Positions 1 to 7,620 of a stretch of DNA of 50,444 nt are shown here, piece by piece. Below the pieces are notes generated by a model. The model was given only the letters and a program-made list of their open reading frames with translations. It was not told where the DNA came from and made no database searches. The translations under genes were made by a program, and so were the position numbers. Location of the stretch: positions 1 to 50,444 of the forward strand of contig JADIMH010000035.1 in assembly GCA_017694885.1 (NCBI GenBank). Direction: 5' to 3'. The stretch's first letter is position 1. The number at the start of each line of letters is the position of its first letter. The DNA is from Candidatus Cryptobacteroides faecipullorum (GTDB taxonomy: Bacteria; Bacteroidota; Bacteroidia; Bacteroidales; UBA932).

Positions 1-2
1 TC

Positions 3-158
3 TGCGTGAAATGCGGAAGCATAGCCAACCATTCACACCGGCTTTCTTCCTGCGACCAGCTTGTCGTTCTCGGAGAAAAAGACACATACGAGCCTCTCTG
101 CAGGCACTGTTTCAACGAGGCGGTGAAAAACTCCGGCAAAGGCGCCGATATGGAATGA
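3..158 (+). CDS. tdk: Thymidine kinase, C-terminal fragment (5' end outside window)
   Basis: The first 51 codons of the window, in frame 3, encode the C-terminal zinc-binding lobe of a type II thymidine kinase, which phosphorylates thymidine to dTMP in salvage. The two CxxC pairs of the structural zinc site are present (CVKCG at the fragment start and CRHC about 30 residues later), separated by the family's LGE-x-x-x-YEPLC segment, which closely matches the end of Bacteroides enzymes as I recall them. The P-loop half lies upstream of the window. The gene ends at TGA 156-158, only nine bases from the convergent stop of the recombinase gene. It is too short and unstarted to show up as a normal reading frame, and another frame over the same bases is open by chance. 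Confidence 0.85.
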   Translation, partial: CVKCGSIANHSHRLSSCDQLVVLGEKDTYEPLCRHCFNEAVKNSGKGADME

Positions 159-167
159 CCGGGGGAA

Positions 168-1049
168 TCATTTTCTCGGATGATGGGCCAGGACGGTCTT
201 CTGCCATACGCTTTTTTCAATGTGGGTATAGATTTCCGTAGTAAGGATGCTCTCATGTCCGAGCATTTCCTGTACGGCACGCAAGTCTGCGCCGTTTTCA
301 ATAAGATGCGTCGCGAATGAGTGCCTGAACGTATGGGGGGAAATCTCCTTGCGGATACCGGCAAGCACAGCCTGTTTCTTTACCATGTTGAATATCGAAA
401 TCCGGCTCAGTCTCTTCCCGAACCTGTTCAGGAACAATATGTCCTCTGACGCCTTGTCATAAGGTTCCTGTCTCATGTCCAGATACTTGCAGATATATTC
501 CAGAGCCATGTCGCCTATCGGCACAAGCCTCTGCTTGTCGCCCTTTCCGATGACCCGGACGAACTTTTCCTTTATGAATATGTCTGAAATCCTCAACCCT
601 GCCGCCTCCGAAACGCGCAGTCCGCATCCGTAAAGGACTTCAAGGATGGCCCTGTCCCTGACTCCGCAGACATCATTCATCTGCACCGAGTCCATAATCC
701 TTTCTACCTCCCCGACAGAAAGCACTTCCGGGAGATAGCGGCCTATCTTCGGTGAATCCAACGAATCGCAAGGATTCTCCCTGACCAGCCTTTCGGATAC
801 CAGATAATTGAAAAATGATCTCAGCGCACTCAGGAGCCTGGCCTGCGAACGCTTTGAATAGCCTGTACGCGCCGACAGATAAGCTATGATATCATCTGCA
901 GTCACTTTATCAGAAGACAGGCCCTCTTCAGAGCCGAGGAAAAGGACGATGTCCGAACAGTAGGCCGAAGCCGTGTTCGGAGACATCGCCCTTTCGACTT
1001 TAAGATACCGGGAATAATCCTTTAAAATATTTTTGTCATTATCTGTCAT
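168..1049 (-). CDS. xerD: Tyrosine recombinase XerD/XerC
   Basis: A 293-residue site-specific tyrosine recombinase of the size expected for XerC/XerD, which resolve chromosome dimers at dif. The N-terminal SAM-like core-binding domain covers roughly residues 5-90. The catalytic domain shows the full set: Arg145 in GLRVSEAAGL, Lys169, His239 and Arg242 in HTFRHSFATHL, His265 in LGHESILTTEIYTH, and the nucleophile Tyr274. Nothing suggests an integron or transposon integrase, and no mobile-element genes sit beside it, so a housekeeping Xer role is most likely. It lies 47 bp downstream of dipeptidyl peptidase III on the same strand and may be cotranscribed with it. XerC and XerD cannot be told apart reliably here; the XerD label is the usual one for this length in Bacteroidota. 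Confidence 0.88.
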   Translation of the reverse strand: MTDNDKNILKDYSRYLKVERAMSPNTASAYCSDIVLFLGSEEGLSSDKVTADDIIAYLSARTGYSKRSQARLLSALRSFFNYLVSERLVRENPCDSLDSPKIGRYLPEVLSVGEVERIMDSVQMNDVCGVRDRAILEVLYGCGLRVSEAAGLRISDIFIKEKFVRVIGKGDKQRLVPIGDMALEYICKYLDMRQEPYDKASEDILFLNRFGKRLSRISIFNMVKKQAVLAGIRKEISPHTFRHSFATHLIENGADLRAVQEMLGHESILTTEIYTHIEKSVWQKTVLAHHPRK

Positions 1050-1096
1050 GACGTTCCTGTGCGGACTGCAATCTGACGGATATGCCGTCCCGACTG

Positions 1097-3115
1097 CTAC
1101 AGAGTAGCATATTTCCTGCCGTACTGAAGCATCTGACCGAGATAGTCATCAGTATATACTACCTTGTAATCCACGACTTTGCCGTTTTTCTCGACAGGCA
1201 CGATGTCCGGATTTACAAATCCTCCGTAAGGCTTCAGGCCGAGAGCATCATATCTGGCCCTGACTTCCTTATGCAGTTCCGGATCGATATTGACCGCATA
1301 TGTCTCCACCAGCTTTTTACCTGCCTCGTAATCCCCTTCGGACTTGATTCTCTGCACCTCGGCGAGAAGCCTTCCGAACAGGCCGCGAAGCGCTTCATAA
1401 TCATTGACTACGAAATAAGTCTTTCCTTCACGGACTTTCTTCTCGATGACATTGTCCGCCTTGCCCTGCTCGTAGCACCAGTCGGCGATAAGCTTACGGT
1501 TCTGCATGTGGGCCTCGGTATTTTTCCTGCCGAGCTCGACACGGCTGAACTGGACCATTGCACCGTTTCTTATATAGTTGGAATACTGTGCTTTGTATGC
1601 CTCGCTGTCAGGAAGGATTCCCAGTTCCACCAGTTTCGGATCAGCTATATAGTAAAGGCCGAACAGGTCAGCCCTTGTCTCCTCGAGAGTAGAACTGTAT
1701 TCTTTCAGGGCATTCGGCGATACGCCGGGAAGGATCTGTCCTGAGCCGTGTCCCAGACATTCATGCAGGTCAGTATGGATCTCGTCGGTTATGGAAAGGT
1801 ACTTCTTTGCCATTGCGATTTCATTCTCATCCCATGCGAACTCGTTCAGGGTGTTCTTCGGGGATTCCTGTGCCGCCAAGTCATATGCATGAGTGATATT
1901 TGCAATGGTAACCGATTTGGAACCGTATTCTTTCCTGATCCAGTCGGCATTCGGAAGATTTATACCGATAGGGGTAGAAGGGTAGCAGTCTCCTCCGAGA
2001 GTAGTGGCATTTATAACCTTGGCGGAAATCCCTTTTACGGTTTTTTTCCTGAAACGAGAATCCACCGGAGAATTGTCTTCGAACCACTGGGCGTTTTCAC
2101 TCAGGATTTCAGTCCGCCGGGATGCATCATGATCCTTGATGTTCACAAGTCCTTCCCAGCTGGCCTTGCGCCCGAGCGGATCGCTGTAGTCTTCGATGAA
2201 CCCGTTGACGAAATCCACCGTTCCGAGAGTATCACGGACCCACTCGATGTTGTATTTGTCCCAGAGTTTCAGATCTCCGGTCCTGTAATACTCGACAAGC
2301 GTAGCTATATACTGCCTCTGAAGGTCGCTTTCAGCTACAGCCGCAGCTTTTTCAAGTTCTCCGACTATCTTTTCTATGGCCCCGGAATACAGGCCGCCTA
2401 TCCTGTAGACTTCTTCCCTGACCACTCCGTCCTGTCCCTTGACCACCTTGCTGTTGAGTCCGTACGATACAGGGGTTTCATCGGAAGGGTCAGCCATGTC
2501 ATGGTAGAACTTCTCGACTTCTTCGCGCGTCACGTTCTCGTAAAAGTTCACGGCAGATTCCGCCACTATGTCTGCGTCAGGATCGCCGGACTTTCTCTGA
2601 GGATAGAGGTCCGGATCATAAATCACGTCCAGGAGCAGATCCGCCGATGACATATCGCAGCCGGATTCCTTCATAAGCATCCTGAAGTACTCTTCAGGAC
2701 AGTCCGGGAAAAACTTGTCCTCGGCATAATGATGGTGTATGCCGTTACTGAAGAAAACCCTTTTTGCGTATACGGTGAAATCCTGGAAATCACCGCACTC
2801 CCTGTCGCCTTTATAGTTTTCAAGAATGCTTTCGAGAACTTTGCGCACAGGCAGGTTATACTTGCAGTGCTGGTCCCAGAGGATATCCCTGCCGTATTTT
2901 GCAGCTTCCCCCAGATGATAGACATATTCTTTCTGCTGAAGGGTCAGCCCGTCCCAGCCCGGTATCCGGTAACGCATGATCTTCAGATCCGCAAATTCAT
3001 CTATCAGATACCTGAAATCCTTGTCCTGCTGCTCATGCGCGGAATTTCCGCATGATACCGAAACTGCCGTCAATGCTGTAATAGCCGTCATTTTTATAAT
3101 CCTGTTCATATTCAT
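1097..3115 (-). CDS. Dipeptidyl peptidase III (M49), predicted lipoprotein
   Basis: A 672-residue zinc metallopeptidase of family M49, which removes dipeptides from the N-terminus of oligopeptides. The diagnostic six-spaced zinc motif HECLGH (about residues 451-456) and the second zinc-ligand motif EETRAD (about residue 478) are both intact. The N-terminus is a lipoprotein signal: Lys/Arg-rich start, hydrophobic run ALTAVSVS, then lipobox Cys followed by GNS, so the enzyme should be membrane-anchored on the periplasmic side or exported rather than cytosolic. Two Met codons (3115 and 3109) give nearly the same signal peptide. Its upstream region is shared with the divergent C11 protease gene, another proteolytic lipoprotein. 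Confidence 0.92.
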   Translation of the reverse strand: MNMNRIIKMTAITALTAVSVSCGNSAHEQQDKDFRYLIDEFADLKIMRYRIPGWDGLTLQQKEYVYHLGEAAKYGRDILWDQHCKYNLPVRKVLESILENYKGDRECGDFQDFTVYAKRVFFSNGIHHHYAEDKFFPDCPEEYFRMLMKESGCDMSSADLLLDVIYDPDLYPQRKSGDPDADIVAESAVNFYENVTREEVEKFYHDMADPSDETPVSYGLNSKVVKGQDGVVREEVYRIGGLYSGAIEKIVGELEKAAAVAESDLQRQYIATLVEYYRTGDLKLWDKYNIEWVRDTLGTVDFVNGFIEDYSDPLGRKASWEGLVNIKDHDASRRTEILSENAQWFEDNSPVDSRFRKKTVKGISAKVINATTLGGDCYPSTPIGINLPNADWIRKEYGSKSVTIANITHAYDLAAQESPKNTLNEFAWDENEIAMAKKYLSITDEIHTDLHECLGHGSGQILPGVSPNALKEYSSTLEETRADLFGLYYIADPKLVELGILPDSEAYKAQYSNYIRNGAMVQFSRVELGRKNTEAHMQNRKLIADWCYEQGKADNVIEKKVREGKTYFVVNDYEALRGLFGRLLAEVQRIKSEGDYEAGKKLVETYAVNIDPELHKEVRARYDALGLKPYGGFVNPDIVPVEKNGKVVDYKVVYTDDYLGQMLQYGRKYATL

Positions 3116-3161
3116 TCAAACTGAAAATCCTGTAAATATACATTATTTTAAAGGTATTTCC

Positions 3162-3192
3162 ATTGCGAGAACAGGGATTAATGCTACTTTTG
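3162..3192 (+). promoter_or_regulatory. Bacteroidota promoter for the C11 protease gene
   Basis: ATTG at 3162-3165 as -33 box, 19 bp, then TActTTTG at 3185-3192 as -7 box. This fits the primary sigma factor consensus of Bacteroidota. The predicted start of transcription near 3199 leaves a very short leader before ATG 3213, which supports the downstream start chosen for that gene. Confidence 0.7.
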
Positions 3193-3212
3193 CATGTTTT
3201 GCGATTGAAAAG

Positions 3213-4409
3213 ATGGAATTATTGATGAAAATACTCAGGGCCACAGCCCTGGTTTTCCTGCTGGCAGCCTCCGCCTCCTGCAGGAAAATCGATGTAGAAC
3301 CTGCTGAAAGGGACCGTGTACTGATATATTACGCAGCCGGATTCAATAACATCAGCTCTTATCTTGACGAGGATATAGAAGAACTTTGCACCAAAGGATA
3401 CATACCTGAGAAAAACAGCCGGAATGTCCTGCTTGTTTTCCGGAACCTTGCCGACGGCAGCTATACCACACCGGCCACGCCCGAACTTTTCAGGGTATAC
3501 AGGGGCAAAAAGGGCAATATCATAAAAGAGACCGTCTTCACATTCGAGCCTGGCACCGTAGCTGCATCCGCAGGCACCCTTTTCGCTACGCTTTCATATG
3601 TAAGGTACAATTACCCGAGCGACAAATACGGCCTGATCTTCTCTTCCCATGCCACAGGATGGCTTCCGGCTTCACATACTACCTTGAAGTCCAGAGCAGG
3701 TTCGTCGGCATCTCCGTCTTCAATAGGCAACGAATACAGCCCGGAGACAGGTCTCGGCATCCAGTATGAGATGAATCTCGCCGATTTCGCCGACGCCATT
3801 CCCATGCACCTCGACTACATACTCTTCGATGCATGCTTCATGGGCGGAGTGGAAGTGGCCTATCAGCTGAAAGACGTGTGCGACAGAATCGCTTTTTCAC
3901 AGGCGGAAGTCCTGGCAGACGGGTTCGACTACACCACCATGGCCACATACCTTCTCAGGTCCGACTGCGACCTTTACGGAGTATGCAAGGCATATTATGA
4001 CCATTATAAGAATCTCACCGGAGAAGAGAACTCGGCTACAGTATCGCTTGTCGACTGCAACATGCTGTATAAACTTGCCCTTGTCTGCAAAGACATATTC
4101 GAAAAACACAGGGACGGACTCAGCCTGATCGATCCGGACAATGTGCAATGCTTCGGTAGGGAATCCCGGCACATGTATTTCTATGACCTGAGGGATATCA
4201 TGAACCAGCTTGATCTGACCAGAGAGGAAAAGGACAGTTTCGACTCCGCACTGGATGAGTGCATCATATATGCCGCCACTACCGGACGCATGATCAATAT
4301 CCGGATAGACGAATTCTGCGGACTGAGTTCATACTGCCCCAACAAGTTCACTTACGATGAATTCTATAAGACACTTGCCTGGAATCAGGCCACTGAGATG
4401 ATCAAGTAA
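3213..4409 (+). CDS. Clostripain-family (C11) cysteine protease, lipoprotein
   Basis: A secreted cysteine protease of the C11 (clostripain) family. The catalytic His lies in SSHATG (about residue 143) and the catalytic Cys in DACFMG (about residue 205), the usual pair for the caspase-like fold. The N-terminus reads as a lipoprotein signal ending in a lipobox before Cys (ASASC-RK), so the protein is probably anchored in the envelope. An open frame extends upstream to 2976 but only by running antisense through the divergent peptidase gene; the promoter at 3162-3192 lies inside that extension, so I use ATG 3213 (ATG 3225 is equally possible). The gene ends three bases before the convergent stop of pth. 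Confidence 0.87.
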   Translation: MELLMKILRATALVFLLAASASCRKIDVEPAERDRVLIYYAAGFNNISSYLDEDIEELCTKGYIPEKNSRNVLLVFRNLADGSYTTPATPELFRVYRGKKGNIIKETVFTFEPGTVAASAGTLFATLSYVRYNYPSDKYGLIFSSHATGWLPASHTTLKSRAGSSASPSSIGNEYSPETGLGIQYEMNLADFADAIPMHLDYILFDACFMGGVEVAYQLKDVCDRIAFSQAEVLADGFDYTTMATYLLRSDCDLYGVCKAYYDHYKNLTGEENSATVSLVDCNMLYKLALVCKDIFEKHRDGLSLIDPDNVQCFGRESRHMYFYDLRDIMNQLDLTREEKDSFDSALDECIIYAATTGRMINIRIDEFCGLSSYCPNKFTYDEFYKTLAWNQATEMIK

Positions 4410-4412
4410 GGA

Positions 4413-5018
4413 TTACTGTTCTTTCGTAGCTGGAGCGGGAGCCGGTCTTGTGTTCACCGCATTCATGGCCCTGTCCGGACCTACCGTAGCAAACGCCTTG
4501 ATGCCTTCGATCACCCGATGGCAGATCTGGGGCATACGGGACTTGTCTTCAGGGCTGAGTTCCCCCAATACGAAATCTATCTGCCCTCCCCGGCTGAAGT
4601 CATTACCTATGCCGACCCGGATACGGGCATAATCCTGCGTACCGAGCATCTCAGTAATGTTTGTCAGTCCGTTATGTCCACCGGCACTGCCTCCCTTCCG
4701 CAGACGCAGAGTACCGAACGGCAGATTCAGATCGTCAGAAACGACTATAAGGTTTTCTATGGGGATTTTCGTTTCGTTCAGCCAGTAACGTACCGCCTTG
4801 CCGCTGAGGTTCATGTATGTGGAAGGCTTTATAAGAATGAATTTCCTGCCCTTGAAACTCACCTCGGCCGTACTGGCATAACGTCCGGTTTCAAAAACAG
4901 CATTGGATGCCTGAGCCCAGGCATCCAACACCATAAATCCCATATTATGTCTGGTATTCGCGTACTCGGCCCCTATGTTGCCGAGCCCGACCACCAAAAA
5001 ACTGTTCGACATAATCAA
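4413..5018 (-). CDS. pth: Peptidyl-tRNA hydrolase
   Basis: A 201-residue bacterial Pth, which cleaves the ester bond of peptidyl-tRNA released from stalled ribosomes so that tRNA is recycled. Family motifs are intact: GLGN near residues 11-14, the catalytic His in NTRHNMGF, the conserved Asp in VVSDDLNLPFG and the substrate-binding GGHNGLTNI. It follows rplY by 17 bp on the same strand, the common bL25-Pth pairing. The start could also be the third codon (MSNSFLVV), which gives a more usual N-terminus. The C-terminal tail is rich in Ala and Pro and looks dispensable. Confidence 0.95.
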   Translation of the reverse strand: MIMSNSFLVVGLGNIGAEYANTRHNMGFMVLDAWAQASNAVFETGRYASTAEVSFKGRKFILIKPSTYMNLSGKAVRYWLNETKIPIENLIVVSDDLNLPFGTLRLRKGGSAGGHNGLTNITEMLGTQDYARIRVGIGNDFSRGGQIDFVLGELSPEDKSRMPQICHRVIEGIKAFATVGPDRAMNAVNTRPAPAPATKEQ

Positions 5019-5035
5019 ATCATTTATCCGTACTT

Positions 5036-5617
5036 TTAGGCATTGGCCTGGGCAGCAGCCTGTGCGGTAGCACGTGTAGGCCTTACGGAGCAGATAATGG
5101 TAGCCTTCGGAGAAACGATAGTAACACCCTCGTAGTGAAGGTCTCCTGCTACGATCTGCTTGCCGATCATGAGTGAAGTGACGTCTACCTCAAGCTCGTC
5201 AGGAAGCTCGTGAAGGTGAGCGCTGATACGCAGTTTGCGGCTTGATACGAGAAGCTTGCCTCCCATCTTGACACCTTCGGAATGACCTGTAATCTTGACA
5301 GGGACATCGATAGCTACAGGTTTCTCCTCGGATACTGCGAGGAAATCCACATGAAGAGCCTCGTCGGTTACAGGATGCCACTGTACTTCGTGAAGGACTG
5401 CATAATATTTCTGTCCGTTGTCAAGTTCAAGATCGATGATATATGAATTCGGAGTATGGGTGACGGTCTTAAGATCCTTTGCGTTTACGGTAAAGAGAAC
5501 GTTCTCCATTCCAAGTCCATAGATGTTGCAAGGTACGAGACCGGCCCTGCGGATGCTCTTTACGGCAGCCTTGTTACCGACTTCACGTACAGAGCCTTTC
5601 AATTCGATGTGTTTCAT
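5036..5617 (-). CDS. rplY: 50S ribosomal protein bL25, long CTC/TL5 type
   Basis: A 193-residue bL25 of the long form: an N-terminal 5S rRNA-binding beta-barrel (KGSVREVGNKAAVKSIRRAGLVPCNIYG) followed by a C-terminal beta domain (VAIDVPVKITGHSEGVK, and the ISAHLHELPDELEVDV segment) as in TL5/CTC. The tail is Ala-rich (TAQAAAQANA). It binds 5S rRNA in the large subunit. Transcription probably starts near 5698 from the -7 box at 5705-5712, leaving an approximately 80-nt leader with three predicted stems. pth lies directly downstream and is likely cotranscribed. Confidence 0.95.
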   Translation of the reverse strand: MKHIELKGSVREVGNKAAVKSIRRAGLVPCNIYGLGMENVLFTVNAKDLKTVTHTPNSYIIDLELDNGQKYYAVLHEVQWHPVTDEALHVDFLAVSEEKPVAIDVPVKITGHSEGVKMGGKLLVSSRKLRISAHLHELPDELEVDVTSLMIGKQIVAGDLHYEGVTIVSPKATIICSVRPTRATAQAAAQANA

Positions 5618-5648
5618 GTTTTCTTTAAATTTAAAAATGTGTTACTCA

Positions 5649-5701
5649 GTTCGTTATGCACGAACCCCATTGCACCAAAAAGCCTGCTGCTTTTTATGGG
5701 G
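5649..5701 (-). promoter_or_regulatory. Structured rplY leader with three stems
   Basis: Three perfect inverted repeats lie between the rplY promoter and start codon. GTTCGT 5649-5654 pairs with ACGAAC 5660-5665. CCCCAT 5665-5670 pairs with ATGGGG 5696-5701, and inside it AAAAAGC 5677-5683 pairs with GCTTTTT 5689-5695. Such a leader could be an autoregulatory site for bL25 or an attenuator; the sequence shows only the pairing potential. Confidence 0.45.
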
Positions 5702-5704
5702 CTG

Positions 5705-5712
5705 CAAAGATA
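5705..5712 (-). promoter_or_regulatory. Promoter -7 box for rplY-pth
   Basis: On the minus strand this reads TAtcTTTG, a perfect Bacteroidota -7 box. No clear TTTG is seen at the expected -33 distance. Confidence 0.55.
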
Positions 5713-5804
5713 GTCATTAATTATTGAATTCCTCTCATTTTTTCTGAAAAATAATTCGCTTAAGCCATGAAAGCGACTGCAATTTAATTCTTTATGAGAA
5801 TTTG

Positions 5805-5835
5805 TTTGGCTATTTGGATTTTAATACCTAACTTG
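5805..5835 (+). promoter_or_regulatory. Possible promoter for the histone-like gene
   Basis: TTTG at 5805-5808, 20 bp, then TAacTTG at 5829-5835, one T short of the -7 consensus. It lies 50 bp upstream of the histone-like ATG in an AT-rich stretch. Confidence 0.35.
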
Positions 5836-5885
5836 CAACAGTTTTGATGCTTAATGTTTAACGAACTATTAAAATTTTAACTAAC

Positions 5886-6059
5886 ATGAAAGAGCTTGTA
5901 GATCAGATCAAAGCTGAGTATGAAGTCTTCGAGAAGAATGCTGAGGCTCAGGTAGAGAAAGGTAACAAAGCAGCCGGAGCCCGCGCTCGTAAAGCAGCTT
6001 TGAACATCATGAAAATGATGAAGGAGTTCAGGAAAGTCTCAGTGGAGAACTCCAAATAA
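5886..6059 (+). CDS. Small histone H1-like DNA-binding protein
   Basis: A 57-residue basic protein (MKELVDQIKAEYEVFEKNAE... ending FRKVSVENSK) matching the short histone H1/Hc1-like proteins that are abundant in Bacteroidales. The hallmark middle segment GNKAAGARARKAAL is present, and the rest is amphipathic helix. The protein is expected to bind DNA non-specifically and help compact the nucleoid. It is too short for a standard gene-length cut-off but has a good start, codon usage like its neighbours, and is followed 29 bp later by a strong terminator, so it is a monocistronic unit. A plausible promoter lies upstream at 5805-5835. Confidence 0.88.
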   Translation: MKELVDQIKAEYEVFEKNAEAQVEKGNKAAGARARKAALNIMKMMKEFRKVSVENSK

Positions 6060-6088
6060 TTCATTTTCTCAAGCTTACGGCTATGAAA

Positions 6089-6121
6089 GGCGGTTTGGAC
6101 ATGCAAGCCGTCTTTTTTTTG
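6089..6121 (+). terminator. Rho-independent terminator of the histone-like gene
   Basis: Stem GGCGGTTTG 6089-6097 pairs over nine positions (two G-U) with CAAGCCGTC 6104-6112, with a 6-nt loop, followed directly by a run of eight T. It lies 29 bp after the stop codon. Confidence 0.88.
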
Positions 6122-6333
6122 TGCGCCGCAATCCAGGCGGCTGTTCCGAATGGATAGAGCCGCCGCTGAAAATTTTAAAAAATTACGTATTCCGATGCAA
6201 CATTATCATGCACCTCTGCATCTATGTGTCAGGTTTAGGTTTTAGTACACGTTTAGGAGTCGGTTTACGTAGCAGTTCCCGGCTCCTTTTCCTTTTTCGC
6301 ACACGGACTGCCTCCATATTGGCAAACATGTCC

Positions 6334-6341
6334 TATATTTG
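6334..6341 (+). promoter_or_regulatory. Promoter -7 box for the TRIC-family gene
   Basis: TAtaTTTG, a perfect -7 box 20 bp before the ATG. The rest of the 6122-6361 gap holds a GGCGGCT/AGCCGCC inverted repeat (6136-6164) and three GTTTA-type direct repeats near 6228-6270, with no coding sign. Confidence 0.5.
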
Positions 6342-6361
6342 CCTCTTCAAATTTATGGCAA

Positions 6362-7000
6362 ATGGATTTCATCACCGTTATAGACTATCTCGGAACATTC
6401 GCATTTGCGATAAGCGGCATACGGCTGGCAGCAGCCAAGAATTTCGACTGGTTCGGAGCCTACGTCGTAGGATTCGTTACGGCGGTAGGAGGAGGGACGC
6501 TGCGTGATGTAATGCTGGACATCACGCCGTTCTGGATGGAGCAGCCTTCATATGTGATAATAACCGCCCTGGCACTCGTATTCGTAGTGATATTCAGAAA
6601 ACAGGTCGTGCGGCTCGACAATACGTTCTTCATATTCGATGCGATCGGCATAGGGCTGTTTACGGTAGTCGGAGTCGAAAAGAGTATCGATGCAGGATAT
6701 CCGGTATGGGTAAACATCATAATGGGAGCCATCACCGGTGCCGCAGGAGGAATGTTCCGCGACATCTTCATTAATGAAGTCCCTCTCATATTCCGAAAAG
6801 ACATCTATGCACTTGCCTGCGTAGGCGGAGGCGTCGCATACTATATCTGCACATGGACAGGATGCTCGCATATCGTCACGCAGATCATCGCCGCAGTCAC
6901 TGTGATTCTCATAAGGATCCTGTCCGTGAAATTCGGCATAAGCCTCCCGTCGCTGCGGAGCGTGGAGGAAGTGGAGGCTACCCGCCCCGGGAAAAAATGA
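6362..7000 (+). CDS. TRIC/UPF0126 family membrane protein
   Basis: A 212-residue integral membrane protein made of two similar three-helix repeats. Each repeat carries the family hallmark: VGGGTLRD in the first and AGGMFRD in the second, with bent glycine-rich helices. This is the prokaryotic trimeric intracellular cation channel (TRIC, YicG/UPF0126) family; the prokaryotic members conduct monovalent cations in structural studies, but the physiological role is unclear. Length fits the family. The start is supported by the -7 box 20 bp upstream. It ends 22 bp before the convergent TetR gene. Confidence 0.87.
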   Translation: MDFITVIDYLGTFAFAISGIRLAAAKNFDWFGAYVVGFVTAVGGGTLRDVMLDITPFWMEQPSYVIITALALVFVVIFRKQVVRLDNTFFIFDAIGIGLFTVVGVEKSIDAGYPVWVNIIMGAITGAAGGMFRDIFINEVPLIFRKDIYALACVGGGVAYYICTWTGCSHIVTQIIAAVTVILIRILSVKFGISLPSLRSVEEVEATRPGKK

Positions 7001-7022
7001 CAATCCTGGAAACAGCCGTCCG

Positions 7023-7619
7023 TCAGCAGGACAGAAGCGTCTCCAGCTGTTTCATCACATACGGTTTCCATGACCTTATTACAGCCTCGAAATCATCCGG
7101 CGGACCGAAGAAGACCCTTTCGGCAAGGTTACGTGTCAGGAACGGATATGCAAGCAGCCCGAAGAATGTATAGAAGATGGCATATATCGGGACTTGTCTT
7201 ATATTGCCTTTTTCCATCTCGTCCCTGAAATATGAGACAAGGCATGCGGCATGCCGTCCCATATCAAGGCTGGATGCAGTCTCCAGCAGATGCCCGGCAT
7301 CCCGCTGTATTTCCAGCACGATGAAAACAGGCAGGGACGGTTCGGCAAGGAATATGGAAATATACATGTCCGCAAGTCTTGAAAGCTTCTCAATCGCAGG
7401 GGATCCGTCCTTCAATATCCCTTCCATCTCAGGCACAAGTGTCTGGATAATACCTCCGAATACCGCCTGGAACATTTTTTCTTTCGTCCTGAAGTAATAG
7501 TGCAGGGCGGGTCTGGTTATTCCGGCCGCTTCAGCTATGTCACTCATGCTCGTCTGCCCGAAACCTTTCCTGATGAAAAGCTCCTTGGCCGCAGCCACTA
7601 TCCTCTGCTCCTGATCCAT
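7023..7619 (-). CDS. TetR/AcrR-family repressor, probable regulator of the activase gene
   Basis: A TetR-type regulator of about 198 residues. The N-terminal helix-turn-helix is clear (RIVAAAKELFIRKGFGQTSM, then DIAEAAGITRPALHYYF with RTKEKMF); the C-terminal ligand and dimer domain is helical. I start it at ATG 7619, one base after the stop codon of the upstream activase gene and directly before the HTH, a typical TetR N-terminus; in-frame Met codons at 7631, 7637 and 7664 would overlap that gene. Tight coupling means it is transcribed with the activase gene. A 24-bp palindrome at that operon's promoter (11893-11916) is the obvious candidate operator, implying autoregulation. Confidence 0.85.
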   Translation of the reverse strand: MDQEQRIVAAAKELFIRKGFGQTSMSDIAEAAGITRPALHYYFRTKEKMFQAVFGGIIQTLVPEMEGILKDGSPAIEKLSRLADMYISIFLAEPSLPVFIVLEIQRDAGHLLETASSLDMGRHAACLVSYFRDEMEKGNIRQVPIYAIFYTFFGLLAYPFLTRNLAERVFFGPPDDFEAVIRSWKPYVMKQLETLLSC

Positions 7620-7620
7620 G

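Noticed and set aside
168..1049. Tyrosine recombinase as an integrase of a mobile element
   Set aside because: Length and motifs are of the housekeeping Xer type, and neighbours are core genes with no element structure.
1748..2650. 300-codon open frame on the plus strand
   Set aside because: Antisense to dipeptidyl peptidase III, which has complete catalytic motifs.
6136..6164. GGCGGCT/AGCCGCC inverted repeat as a second terminator
   Set aside because: Loop of 15 nt and no T-run; the real terminator is at 6089-6121.
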